A DNA stretch of 64,000 bases from Oscillibacter sp. 1-3 (GTDB taxonomy: Bacteria; Bacillota; Clostridia; Oscillospirales; Oscillospiraceae), in assembly GCF_000403435.2 (NCBI RefSeq), contig NZ_KE159703.1, positions 923,033-987,032 on the forward strand, read 5' to 3'. This document shows positions 1-7,397 of the stretch, piece by piece. A program made the position numbers and the translations under genes. The notes under the pieces were generated by a model, which was not told the origin of the DNA, ran no database searches, and saw only the letters and a program-made list of their open reading frames with translations. Numbering within the stretch: position 1 is the stretch's first letter; each line of letters starts with the position of its first letter.

Positions 1-1069
1 AAATGACGCCGCTTTGGCAGGCCCCGCCGGTCCGGCGAATCAGATGCCTCTGGATGGCAGAGAGCATCCGCTCCAGCACCGCCTCCCGCAGGTCTGCTCC
101 GTCCAGAATGGCGATGCAGGCGTCGGAGGAGACGGCGTCCATCAGCGCGCGGCACACCTCCGCGGAGGCCCCGCACACTGCCGCGTGGGCGCAGAACAGC
201 TCCGTGCGGCAGTCGGCAAAGCGGCTGTGGGTGTTCATGATGCCGCCGGAGAGCTTTCCCAGCTTGCCGATGTGTCCCGCCAGCAGGACGGTCTCAAAGC
301 CAGACCCGGCGCAGGCGTCCAGGGCGTCGCCAATGAAGTTGGAACATTTTACCACGGGAACGCCCAGCCTGTCCAGCCCCTGCGCACTAAGGAAGTCCAG
401 CCCGAAGTTCCCGGGGGTGAGGATGATATGGCGGCTTCCCAGGGCCGCGGCCTGACGGATCTCCAGGGACACGGTGTCCGCCAGGGCCCGGAGGCTCATG
501 GGCTCCACGATGCCGGAGGTGCCCAGGATGGAGATGCCCCCCTCGATGCCAAGCTCCGGATTGAACGTCTTTTTCGCCGCCTCCCGGCCGCCGGGGACGG
601 AGACAGTGATCCGCAGTCCGCCGCCGTACCCCAGCTCGCCGCACACCGCCGCCGCGGCCTCCCGGATCATCTGCCGGGGCACGCGGTTGATGGCGGCGGC
701 CCCCACCGGCTGGTCCAGACCGGGTTTTGTCACCCGTCCCACGCCCTCGCCGCCCTCGATGACGGTGCCGGGGGCGTCCTGCCGCTCCGCGTGGGCGAAG
801 ACCAGCAGTCCGGCGGTGGCGTCAATGTCGTCTCCGCCGTCCTTGCGGACGGCGCAGGAGGCCCTGCCGCGCTCCAGACTGCAGGACTCCAGGGGCACCT
901 CCACGGTGATTCCCCTGGGGGTCTCCAGGGAGACGGAGGCCGGCGGGGCGCCGGTGAGCAGCAGCCGGACGGCCCCCGCCGCCGCCAGAGCGGCGCAGGT
1001 GCCGGTGGTGTAGCCGCACCGGAGACGCCTGCCGCCGGAGAGGACGTAGTGTTCAAATCCCGCGCTCAT
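1..1069 (-). CDS. cbiD: CbiD, cobalt-precorrin-5B C1-methyltransferase (3' end outside window)
   Basis: Methylates C1 of cobalt-precorrin-5B with S-adenosylmethionine in the anaerobic cobalamin pathway (cytoplasm). The reading frame from ATG at 1069 stays open to the window edge, so about 356 residues are visible and the C-terminus is missing. Near residue 20 it has the family signature R-C-G-Y-T-T-G-T-C-A-A, followed by the Gly-rich segment typical of CbiD and a C-terminal half with an HIGK-type motif. The start overlaps the stop of the upstream ATPase gene as ATGA, so translation is probably coupled. It is the last visible gene of the riboswitch-led cobalt/corrinoid operon. Identity is confident; only the missing end is unknown. 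Confidence 0.93.
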   Translation of the reverse strand, partial: MSAGFEHYVLSGGRRLRCGYTTGTCAALAAAGAVRLLLTGAPPASVSLETPRGITVEVPLESCSLERGRASCAVRKDGGDDIDATAGLLVFAHAERQDAPGTVIEGGEGVGRVTKPGLDQPVGAAAINRVPRQMIREAAAAVCGELGYGGGLRITVSVPGGREAAKKTFNPELGIEGGISILGTSGIVEPMSLRALADTVSLEIRQAAALGSRHIILTPGNFGLDFLSAQGLDRLGVPVVKCSNFIGDALDACAGSGFETVLLAGHIGKLGKLSGGIMNTHSRFADCRTELFCAHAAVCGASAEVCRALMDAVSSDACIAILDGADLREAVLERMLSAIQRHLIRRTGGACQSGVI

Positions 1070-2157
1070 AGAAGCTTCCCCGCCTGTTCCGCCAGCTCCC
1101 GCAGGAGCCGGTTTTTTTCGTTCATGGGCCCGAAGGCGGAGAGGGGACAGAGAACCTTGGCGCAGGACGCCATCCGCTCCGCCGCCAGACGGAACCCCTG
1201 GTCTCCGATGGGGGTGAAGGCCGCCTCGGAGATCACCTCCGCCGCCAGGGACTTCGCCACCGGGTAGTCCAGATCGTTTTCATGGAGGACCCCGGCGGCA
1301 AAGGGCACGCCCTGCCGTTGGAGGCGGCGGTACACCGGAATGCCGCTCCCCCCGCCGCCGATGACAAACACCTGGGGAGCTCCGGCGGGGGGCTCCAGCT
1401 CCAGACAGCCGAAGGCCGGGTTGTAGCTGCCCCGGGCGGCTTCGTACAGCTCCAGGATGTATTCGGCGGTGAAGATCTCCTCCGGCGCCCCGCAGCGCTC
1501 AATGGCGTGGTTGTGGACGCAGGCCACGCGGTCGGAGACCTTCTGGGCCAGGTCCAGCTCGTGGAGGCTCATGAGCACCGCCAGATTGCGGCGGCGCACC
1601 ATGTCCTTTAGGATGGAGAGCAGCTCCAGCTTGTAGCGGATGTCCAGAAAGGAGGTGGGCTCGTCCAGCACGATGACCTCCGGCTCCTGACAGAGGGCCC
1701 GGGCCAGCAGGACGCGCTGGCGCTGTCCGTCGCTGATCTGGGAAAAATCCCGGTCTGCCAGATTCTCCCCGTGGACCAGGGCCAGGGCCTCGTCCACCTT
1801 CTTCCAGTCCGCCGCGGTCAAAAGACCCAGCTTTCCGGTGTAGGGGTAGCGCCCGGTGGCCGCCACGTCCCGGCAGGTCATCAGCTCCGGATGAACCCGG
1901 TCTGTCATCAGCACGGAGAGCCGCCTGGCAATGTCCAGGGCCGTCATACGGTCCATGGGGCGGCTGTCCAGGTACACCGCGCCCCGGATGGGGGCCAGCT
2001 GGCGGATGACGCTGCGCAGAATGGTGGACTTTCCCGAGCCGTTGGGGCCGATGAGGGTCATGATCTCCCCCCGGCGCAGATGGAGGCAGATGTTTTCAAT
2101 CAGGGCCTGGCCGTTGTAGCCCACGGCCAGATTCTCCGTGTACAGATAGGCCTCCAT
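1066..2157 (-). CDS. Fec/Btu-type ABC transporter ATP-binding protein with a C-terminal extra domain
   Basis: Energises import of a cobalt corrinoid, siderophore or haem-type ligand through the neighbouring permease. Residues 1 to about 250 are a standard ABC ATPase: Walker A GPNGSGKST, signature SDGQRQR and Walker B VIVLDEP. Residues about 265-363 form an additional domain opening with a glycine-rich VIGGGGSG motif that resembles a nucleotide-binding start. The total of 363 residues is about 100 longer than BtuD or FecE. It lies 35 bp after the permease gene and overlaps cbiD by 4 bp. Substrate is inferred from the operon: cobalamin or cobinamide seems likeliest, but iron-chelate import cannot be excluded from sequence alone. 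Confidence 0.9.
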   Translation of the reverse strand: MEAYLYTENLAVGYNGQALIENICLHLRRGEIMTLIGPNGSGKSTILRSVIRQLAPIRGAVYLDSRPMDRMTALDIARRLSVLMTDRVHPELMTCRDVAATGRYPYTGKLGLLTAADWKKVDEALALVHGENLADRDFSQISDGQRQRVLLARALCQEPEVIVLDEPTSFLDIRYKLELLSILKDMVRRRNLAVLMSLHELDLAQKVSDRVACVHNHAIERCGAPEEIFTAEYILELYEAARGSYNPAFGCLELEPPAGAPQVFVIGGGGSGIPVYRRLQRQGVPFAAGVLHENDLDYPVAKSLAAEVISEAAFTPIGDQGFRLAAERMASCAKVLCPLSAFGPMNEKNRLLRELAEQAGKLL

Positions 2158-2192
2158 CCGGCATCTCCTCTCCGTTATATTTGCAGTCAGTA

Positions 2193-3212
2193 TTACAGCT
2201 TGGGTTTGCCCCGCTGGAAGGCCATCATGTAGATCACAATCGGCGCGCCGAAGACGGCGGTGACGGAGCTGATGCTGACCTCCGTGGGGGCGAAGGCAGT
2301 CCGGGCGATGAGATCGCAGAACAGGCAGAACACCGCGCCGCCCAGAAAGCAGGCGGGGATAATCAAAATGGGCCTGGCGGTGCGGAAGAGGCTCTTCACC
2401 AGATGGGGCACCGCGATGCCCACAAAGGAGATGGGCCCGGCGAAGGCCGTGACGCAGGCCGAGAGGACGCTGGAGAGCAGAATCAGCGCCAGCCGGAAGG
2501 CCCGAATGTTGACGCCCATGTTCCGGGCGTACACCTCTCCCATCTGATAGGCCCCGATGGGCTTGGAGAGGAGGAAGACCAGGGCCATGGCAATTCCCAC
2601 CACCGCCGCCATTACCTGCACGCTGTCCCAGTAGATACCGGAGAAGCTGCCCATGGACCAGTTGTGGAGGTTGACAATGTTGGAGTCCTCGGCAAAGGTG
2701 ACGGCGAAGTCCGTGATGGCGGAGCAGATATACCCGATCATCACGCCGCAGACCACCAGCATGCTCATCCGCTTTACCCGCTGGGACACAGCCAGGATAA
2801 AGCCCATGGACAGCATGGCTCCTCCGAAGGCCGCGCCGATCAGCGCCGCTGAGCCGGCGACGGCTCCCCGGCTCAGCAGGAGGATCATGGTCAGGGACAC
2901 CGCCAGCTTGGCCCCGGAGGAGATGCCCAGCACAAAGGGACCGGCGATGGGGTTGGCAAAAAAGGTCTGGAGCAGAAACCCGGAGACGGACAGCCCGCCG
3001 CCCAGAATGACGGCGGCGCAGATCCGGGGCAGCCGCAGGGTGCGCACGATGCCGTACTCCGTACTGCCGTCAGGGGAGCTGAATAAAATACGTAGGATTT
3101 CCGTCCCGGACAGCGGAACGCTGCCGGCGTTGATGTTCCAGACCACCAGCAGCGCCAGAAGTGCCAGCAGCAGCAGGAATGCCCCCAAATAGCGGGAGCG
3201 GACTTGTTTCAT
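2193..3212 (-). CDS. FecCD/BtuC-family ABC transporter permease
   Basis: Transmembrane subunit of the importer, 339 residues with about ten predicted hydrophobic helices. Conserved FecCD features are visible, including the helix with GGLSVSGFLLQ and the GISSGA segment near the expected NAD/GISSGA site. The frame extends upstream to 3365, but the ATG at 3212 is preceded by GGAGGAGG at good spacing and begins a normal MKQVRSRYLG start, so it is preferred. It follows the binding-protein gene by 35 bp and is followed by the ATPase gene, completing an ABC type II importer. Confidence 0.92.
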   Translation of the reverse strand: MKQVRSRYLGAFLLLLALLALLVVWNINAGSVPLSGTEILRILFSSPDGSTEYGIVRTLRLPRICAAVILGGGLSVSGFLLQTFFANPIAGPFVLGISSGAKLAVSLTMILLLSRGAVAGSAALIGAAFGGAMLSMGFILAVSQRVKRMSMLVVCGVMIGYICSAITDFAVTFAEDSNIVNLHNWSMGSFSGIYWDSVQVMAAVVGIAMALVFLLSKPIGAYQMGEVYARNMGVNIRAFRLALILLSSVLSACVTAFAGPISFVGIAVPHLVKSLFRTARPILIIPACFLGGAVFCLFCDLIARTAFAPTEVSISSVTAVFGAPIVIYMMAFQRGKPKL

Positions 3213-3247
3213 GGGTTCGCCTCCTCCGGGGCCTGTTTGCACAGGCC

Positions 3248-4414
3248 CTAGTCCAGATGGTGCAGGTACGTCAGGGGAGCGTCTTCCCCGGAGAGAACGG
3301 TGTGGAGATCCGCAATCAAGTCCCCCAGGCCCAGGCTCTCCTGGAAGAGATTCTTCCCGGTGCACCAGACATTTCCCTCCTGTACGGCCTTGAAATCCGC
3401 CAGGACGCCGCTCTTCTCCAGCAGCTGGTCCACGGTCTGGAGCTCGCCGTCAATGGCACTGTTGTAGATCAGGATGTCCGTGTTTCGTGCGCCCTCGTAA
3501 AAGGACTCCATCTGCATGTTCATGGTGGACTTGACCCCCTCGCCGCTCTCCAGGTCCGAAAAGGCGTAGACGCCGCCGGCCAGACCGATGGACTTGGCGA
3601 TGTAGTCCCCGGAGCGGCGCACATTCACCGCCCCAGTGGAGGTGATGTAGAAAAAGGCCACGGTCTTTCCCGTGTTCTCCTGCTCCAGGATGGGGGCCAG
3701 CCGCTCCATGAGGCCGTCAAAATAGTCCGCGGCCTCCGCCTCTTTTCCCAGCAGCGCGGCGTAGAGCTTGATCCACTCCATGCGGCCCAGGGGATGGCTC
3801 TCATAGCTGGAGCGCTCCACCAGCACCGGGATGCCCAGCCGCTCCAGCTGCTCCTTGACCTCCGGGGTGTGGTAGATCATGGTGGACTCCACCGCCAGAT
3901 CGCACCCCAGGTCCAGAATACGCTCGTAGTCCGGGGCGCCGTACTTTCCAGCGAAGACCATGCGGCCCGCCTCTATGGCCTCCCGGGCCTCCGGGATATA
4001 CCAGCCGCCGGCGTCTAGGCCGGCGAGGGTGATGGCGTCAATGGCGTCCAGCTGCCGGAAGAGGTCCATAGCGGAGGTGGCCACCAGATAGATGCTGTCC
4101 AAAGGCTGGTACAGCACTGTGACCTCCTCTGGAATGCCGGAGGGAGCGTTTGCCCCCTCCGGTACCACCAGATAGCGGTTGCCGTCTCCAATGGCGATCT
4201 TCTGATAACCATTAGTATAATAATCGACAGAAAATTGCTCGGCGTAGAGAAGATCCAGACTGCGCTCATACTCCAGCGCGTCCCAGGAGAGGGTCTGGGG
4301 CGCCTCCGGCTCCGGCGAAGGGAGCTGTTTAGCGCCTTGGACGCAGCCGCAGAGAACCAGCAGGAGCGCCAGCGCCAAAAGACCCCGAAGGGGCAGGCGG
4401 TTTCCCGTGGTCAT
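3248..4414 (-). CDS. ABC transporter substrate-binding lipoprotein (BtuF/FepB type)
   Basis: Extracellular lipid-anchored binding protein for the adjacent permease and ATPase. A signal peptide is followed by a lipobox ending VLCGC, and the mature part has the two-lobed cluster 8 (TroA-like) pattern, with motifs such as VTVLYQP, DLAVESTMIYHTPE and the helix-breaking KEQLERLGIPV. The longest frame starts at 4447, but the ATG at 4414 overlaps the upstream stop as ATGA and gives a compact signal peptide (388 residues in all). Operon position suggests a corrinoid or cobalt-tetrapyrrole ligand; the sequence does not decide between corrinoid and haem or siderophore. Confidence 0.9.
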   Translation of the reverse strand: MTTGNRLPLRGLLALALLLVLCGCVQGAKQLPSPEPEAPQTLSWDALEYERSLDLLYAEQFSVDYYTNGYQKIAIGDGNRYLVVPEGANAPSGIPEEVTVLYQPLDSIYLVATSAMDLFRQLDAIDAITLAGLDAGGWYIPEAREAIEAGRMVFAGKYGAPDYERILDLGCDLAVESTMIYHTPEVKEQLERLGIPVLVERSSYESHPLGRMEWIKLYAALLGKEAEAADYFDGLMERLAPILEQENTGKTVAFFYITSTGAVNVRRSGDYIAKSIGLAGGVYAFSDLESGEGVKSTMNMQMESFYEGARNTDILIYNSAIDGELQTVDQLLEKSGVLADFKAVQEGNVWCTGKNLFQESLGLGDLIADLHTVLSGEDAPLTYLHHLD

Positions 4415-5331
4415 GACGCGCTTTCGATAGAGGCGGAGTCGAAGCACAATGTGTACTCGATCTCGTGGGGAGTGCTCATGGCGGTGGTGTCGGCGTAGAC
4501 CACCAGCCTCCGGTCGAAGTACTCCACCGGGATCTCAAAGGAGGAATTGCCCTCGGCATTCAGGGGGAGGAACTTCTCCTCGCCGATTCGCATATAGTCA
4601 TAGTTGGAGCTGCTCCAGATAATGGTGGCAAAGGCCCTGCCGCCCTCCACCCGCAGGGCGGCGGGAGAGTCCACCTTGGCCTTGCCGGAGCCGCCCTCCA
4701 GCTGGACGGACGCGGTGTAATTCCCGTCGGCCAGTCCCAGGCTTTCCGCCGTGGCGAAGGAGCCCTCCTGGAAGGCCTCGGTTGGCAGGGAGTCCGCCCT
4801 GAAGACCAGAGTGCGCTCGTACCACAGTTCCTTCTTCTTGCTGTACGCTGCGCAGTCTACGCCCATATCCAGGGCCTCCACGGGAAATACGAAGGTGTGG
4901 GCGCCGTCTTTGTCCTGGGCGTAGGGAATCAGGGCGCTCTCTTCCGCCTGGGCGGCCTCTTCGCCGGTGCCGGGGAAGACGTACAGATAGCCCGTGCCGC
5001 CCATGTGCATTACGGCGGTCATTTTACCGCCGGCCACTGTCAGCTCGCAGGCGGTGATGTTGAACATGGAGGAGCTGGAGTCCACTGTGACGTCGTAGGT
5101 GCCGTCCTGAAGGGCGTCGGCGTAGACGGGAACCAGGTCCGGGTCCACCACATTCTCCACCGGAGCCATCTGGTCAGCGGAGGCCACCTTGGGAGCATCC
5201 GGGGCTTCCGGCTCCGCCGCCGGAGGCGGTGTCTCCGGCTCGGAGGGAGCGTCGTCCGGCGCGGCGCCGCAGCCGGCGGCCAGCAGGACTGTCAGAATCA
5301 GGGAGAACAGCAGAAGAAGGGACTTTTTCAT
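4411..5331 (-). CDS. Two-repeat surface lipoprotein of unknown function in the cobalt operon
   Basis: No firm family. The 306-residue product has a signal peptide with lipobox LLAAGCG, a Pro/Glu/Ala-rich linker to about residue 60, then two copies of a roughly 110-residue beta-rich unit. The first opens LQDGTYDVTV and the second LADGNYTASV; each continues with a hydrophobic strand, an aromatic strand, and a late Tyr-rich strand (YLYVFPG in one, YDYMRIG in the other). The repeats resemble small ligand-binding beta-sandwich units such as NEAT domains only in general style. ATG 5331 has GGAGG upstream. It sits between the lipoprotein chelatase and the importer, so a role as tetrapyrrole or metal carrier at the cell surface is an inference. 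Confidence 0.75.
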   Translation of the reverse strand: MKKSLLLLFSLILTVLLAAGCGAAPDDAPSEPETPPPAAEPEAPDAPKVASADQMAPVENVVDPDLVPVYADALQDGTYDVTVDSSSSMFNITACELTVAGGKMTAVMHMGGTGYLYVFPGTGEEAAQAEESALIPYAQDKDGAHTFVFPVEALDMGVDCAAYSKKKELWYERTLVFRADSLPTEAFQEGSFATAESLGLADGNYTASVQLEGGSGKAKVDSPAALRVEGGRAFATIIWSSSNYDYMRIGEEKFLPLNAEGNSSFEIPVEYFDRRLVVYADTTAMSTPHEIEYTLCFDSASIESAS

Positions 5332-5420
5332 GATTTTAACCTCCGTGTTTTGCACGGCAGACCGGAGCGTGCTTCCGGTCTGCCGTGTGATAGTGATGTA
5401 TGGGCTTTGGGACGGGGGTT

Positions 5421-6431
5421 TCAGCCCAGCGTGTCAATGGCGGCCTGCGCGTGGGCAGCCAGCAGGTTCTGGATGGCCTCGTACTCACCCAGACCCTTCA
5501 AAACACATACCACCTCATAGCCGGCGTTTTCAAATACGGTCTTCCAGGAGTCCTCGTCGTCGCCGGCCATGTCGTTGTTGGCGTGGTCGCCGGAGACGAT
5601 CATCATGGGCTGGAGCACCACCCGCTCATAGCTGCCCGCCTGGACCATGGCCAGCACGTCGTCCAGGGTGGGAGCGGCCTCCACGGTGCCGATGAAGTAG
5701 TTGGCGTATCCGGCGTCGGTCATCACCTGCTGCATTCTGGCGTAGATGACGTTGGAGGCGGCCTCCGTGCCGTGGCCCATGAAGCAGATGGCGGTCTTGC
5801 CGTCGTCGTACTGGGCGGTGGCCTCTGCCATGGTCTTGGCGACGATCTGGAAATCCTCGTCAGAGGTCAGCAGGGGCGCGCCGATGGCCATGACCTCAAA
5901 GGCGTCGGCGTACTGAGCGGCCTCGTCGACCACGTCGTTGTACTCCAGGCCGTCCATCAGGTGAGTGGGCTGGATCACCAGGCGCTTGACCCCGTTTTCC
6001 ACGGCCCGGTCCAGCGCCTGACCCACGTTGTCAATGACCTCGCCGTCCCGGCGCTGGACGCGGTCGATGATGATCTGGGCGGTGAAGCCCCGGCGGACGG
6101 ACCAGTCCGGGAAGGCCTTCTCCATGGCCTCCTCAACGGCGCCGATGGTCAATCGGCGGTTGTCGTTGAAGCTGGTGCCGAAGCTGACGACCAGCAGCTC
6201 GTCCTCACCGATGCCGTCCTGATTCCGGGGATTGTCCAGAGAGGCGTCGCCGGTGGTGTAGTCCTCGTCGTCGTCCTCAGCGGGCTCCGGCGTTTCATTT
6301 TCCGCGGGAGTATTTTGGGCGGGGGCGGGGTCCTGGGGGGCGCCGGGGGTCTTGGTTCCGCCGCAGCCGGCCAGCAGTCCGGCCGCTATGACAGCCATAA
6401 CCAGCAGGGAAAGCAGTTTTTTCTTGTTCAT
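5421..6431 (-). CDS. cbiK: CbiK-type sirohydrochlorin cobaltochelatase, exported as a lipoprotein
   Basis: Inserts cobalt into sirohydrochlorin (class II chelatase). Residues 1-23 are a signal peptide with lipobox LLAGC (Cys23), followed by an acidic Pro/Glu linker to about residue 75, then the CbiK fold: VVSFGTSF, the GHGTEAASN histidine motif and the VSGDHANND histidine motif that supply metal ligands in the family. At 336 residues it is longer than cytoplasmic CbiK (about 265) because of the export module. ATG 6431 follows AAGGAGGAATACACAG. A periplasmic CbiK is known in Desulfovibrio, so an extracytoplasmic version has precedent. First gene after the cobalamin riboswitch. Confidence 0.92.
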   Translation of the reverse strand: MNKKKLLSLLVMAVIAAGLLAGCGGTKTPGAPQDPAPAQNTPAENETPEPAEDDDEDYTTGDASLDNPRNQDGIGEDELLVVSFGTSFNDNRRLTIGAVEEAMEKAFPDWSVRRGFTAQIIIDRVQRRDGEVIDNVGQALDRAVENGVKRLVIQPTHLMDGLEYNDVVDEAAQYADAFEVMAIGAPLLTSDEDFQIVAKTMAEATAQYDDGKTAICFMGHGTEAASNVIYARMQQVMTDAGYANYFIGTVEAAPTLDDVLAMVQAGSYERVVLQPMMIVSGDHANNDMAGDDEDSWKTVFENAGYEVVCVLKGLGEYEAIQNLLAAHAQAAIDTLG

Positions 6432-6464
6432 CTGTGTATTCCTCCTTGTGTTTTCGAGGCGGGG

Positions 6465-6655
6465 TATCGTCAACACATTTGAAAAGAATCAGAATGATTC
6501 TTTTCAGCCTAGCGGCAGTTTTACTGCCGCCAGGGACCATGTAAACGGTCATGTGTTTGACTTCATAGGTGAAGTGGGCAAAGCCCGTCCGGCGGATCAG
6601 AGACCCGCCAGTTGAAAATCCGCAATTTGCGGATTTTCAAGTGCTTCAACCATAT
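6465..6655 (+). repeat. Repeat A, copy 1: multi-hairpin interspersed element
   Basis: About 191 bp made of successive inverted repeats. Reading plus: AAAGAATC/GATTCTTT, GGCGGCAG/CTGCCGCC, a weaker ACCATG..CGGT unit, GACTTCA/TGAAGT, GGGC/GCCC, GGCGG..CCGCC, and a perfect TTGAAAATCCGCA with its complement. Outer ends are imperfect terminal inverted repeats (TCAACACATTTGAA and TTCAAGTGCTTCAA). Other copies are at 27963, 28793 and 53438. This copy lies inside the 5' leader between the riboswitch terminator and the cbiK ribosome binding site. Confidence 0.85.
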
Positions 6656-6725
6656 GTGTCTCCGCCCCTCTGATGTATGGTGAAATTTTACATCAGCAAA
6701 TTCAGGGTACAGGAATACACAGGAC

Positions 6726-6755
6726 AAAAAAAGCGGTCATCTGAATCAGATGACC
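6726..6755 (-). terminator. Intrinsic terminator of the cobalamin riboswitch leader
   Basis: On the minus strand a 21-nt palindrome (GGTCATCTGATTCAGATGACC) is followed within two bases by seven T. It lies about 80 nt downstream of the aptamer and before cbiK, as expected for transcriptional control by cobalamin. It is enclosed by a perfect 13-bp inverted repeat at 6706-6718 and 6820-6832. Confidence 0.88.
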
Positions 6756-6832
6756 ACAAGCGCATGCCCTTAAAGGGGAAGCGGTACAATCAAGCCCTCG
6801 TGATCTGGAACACCGGACGGTATTCCTGTACC

Positions 6833-7022
6833 AGCAGGCGGCAGGTTTCCTGACTCGTAAATCATCGCGCGCCATCGCCTTCCCGGCTTTCGCCAGTGGC
6901 TGTCCTGTTTCGACTGAGACAGCGCGCTCATTACATACAGTGACGAGATCGTACAGGCCTTGCACCTGTTTCCCTATTACCCGTTCCCCAAGGGGAGAAC
7001 GGCTCCGACTGCTTTGCGATAT
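6833..7022 (-). promoter_or_regulatory. Cobalamin (adenosylcobalamin) riboswitch aptamer
   Basis: Read on the minus strand, it has the ordered landmarks of the class: GGGTAATAGGGAA followed by CAGGTGCAAGGCCTG, then CACTGTATG, a GCCACTG element, GGGAAGG, GATGAT, and the 3' B12 box AGTCAGGAAACCTGCC at about 6838-6857. It precedes the terminator at 6726 and the cbiK-led operon of cobalt chelation, uptake and corrin synthesis. The class usually turns expression off when cobalamin binds; the terminator agrees with that mode. Confidence 0.95.
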
Positions 7023-7037
7023 TTATTTTTCGACAGT

Positions 7038-7066
7038 ATTATACTACGCTGCTTCTGAAAACGCAA
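7038..7066 (-). promoter_or_regulatory. Sigma-A promoter of the cobalamin-riboswitch operon
   Basis: On the minus strand TTGCGT, 17-base spacer, TATAAT. Transcription would begin near 7031, a few bases before the aptamer. Confidence 0.75.
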
Positions 7067-7085
7067 GCCCCCGCCGGCGTTTTCT

Positions 7086-7364
7086 TTACGTCTCTCGGGA
7101 CTGCTTCGACGCCGCCTTCGAGAACTTCTGGATGATATAACCATAGTTCTCCGGCCGGTGGGGGATGGTGCAGCCGCTGCAGTCCTTGATGCCGGAGGCG
7201 GTGTAGGTGAAATTTCCGCCGCACTGGTCCCCCATGAGGTACAACGGGCAGTAGCAGAAGAGGCAGTTGAAGGACGCCTCGTCCACTCCCTGGTGGCAGG
7301 GGAAGAACTCGCACTCCCTGTGGGAGAAGTGGGAATAGTTTTTATCGCGCCAGGACTCGTCCAT
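7086..7364 (-). CDS. Cysteine-rich small-domain protein (PF04071-like)
   Basis: A 92-residue protein resembling the cysteine-rich small domain that recurs near cobalamin genes. It has a His/Cys pattern: SHRECEFFPCH, then FNCLFCYCPLY, CGGNF and DCSGCTIPH, eight cysteines in all, suggesting a zinc or iron-sulfur site. ATG 7364 has GGAG upstream. It lies 33 bp after the LysO gene and just upstream of the cobalamin promoter, so it could belong to either unit. Molecular function of the family is unproven. Confidence 0.8.
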   Translation of the reverse strand: MDESWRDKNYSHFSHRECEFFPCHQGVDEASFNCLFCYCPLYLMGDQCGGNFTYTASGIKDCSGCTIPHRPENYGYIIQKFSKAASKQSRET

Positions 7365-7397
7365 GGGAAAGCTCCTCTCTGTTTGAAATTGCGGATG

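Noticed and set aside
6465..6655. Possible CRISPR-like array in the repeated palindromes
   Set aside because: The stems differ from one another and are not identical repeats with unique spacers; no cas genes nearby.
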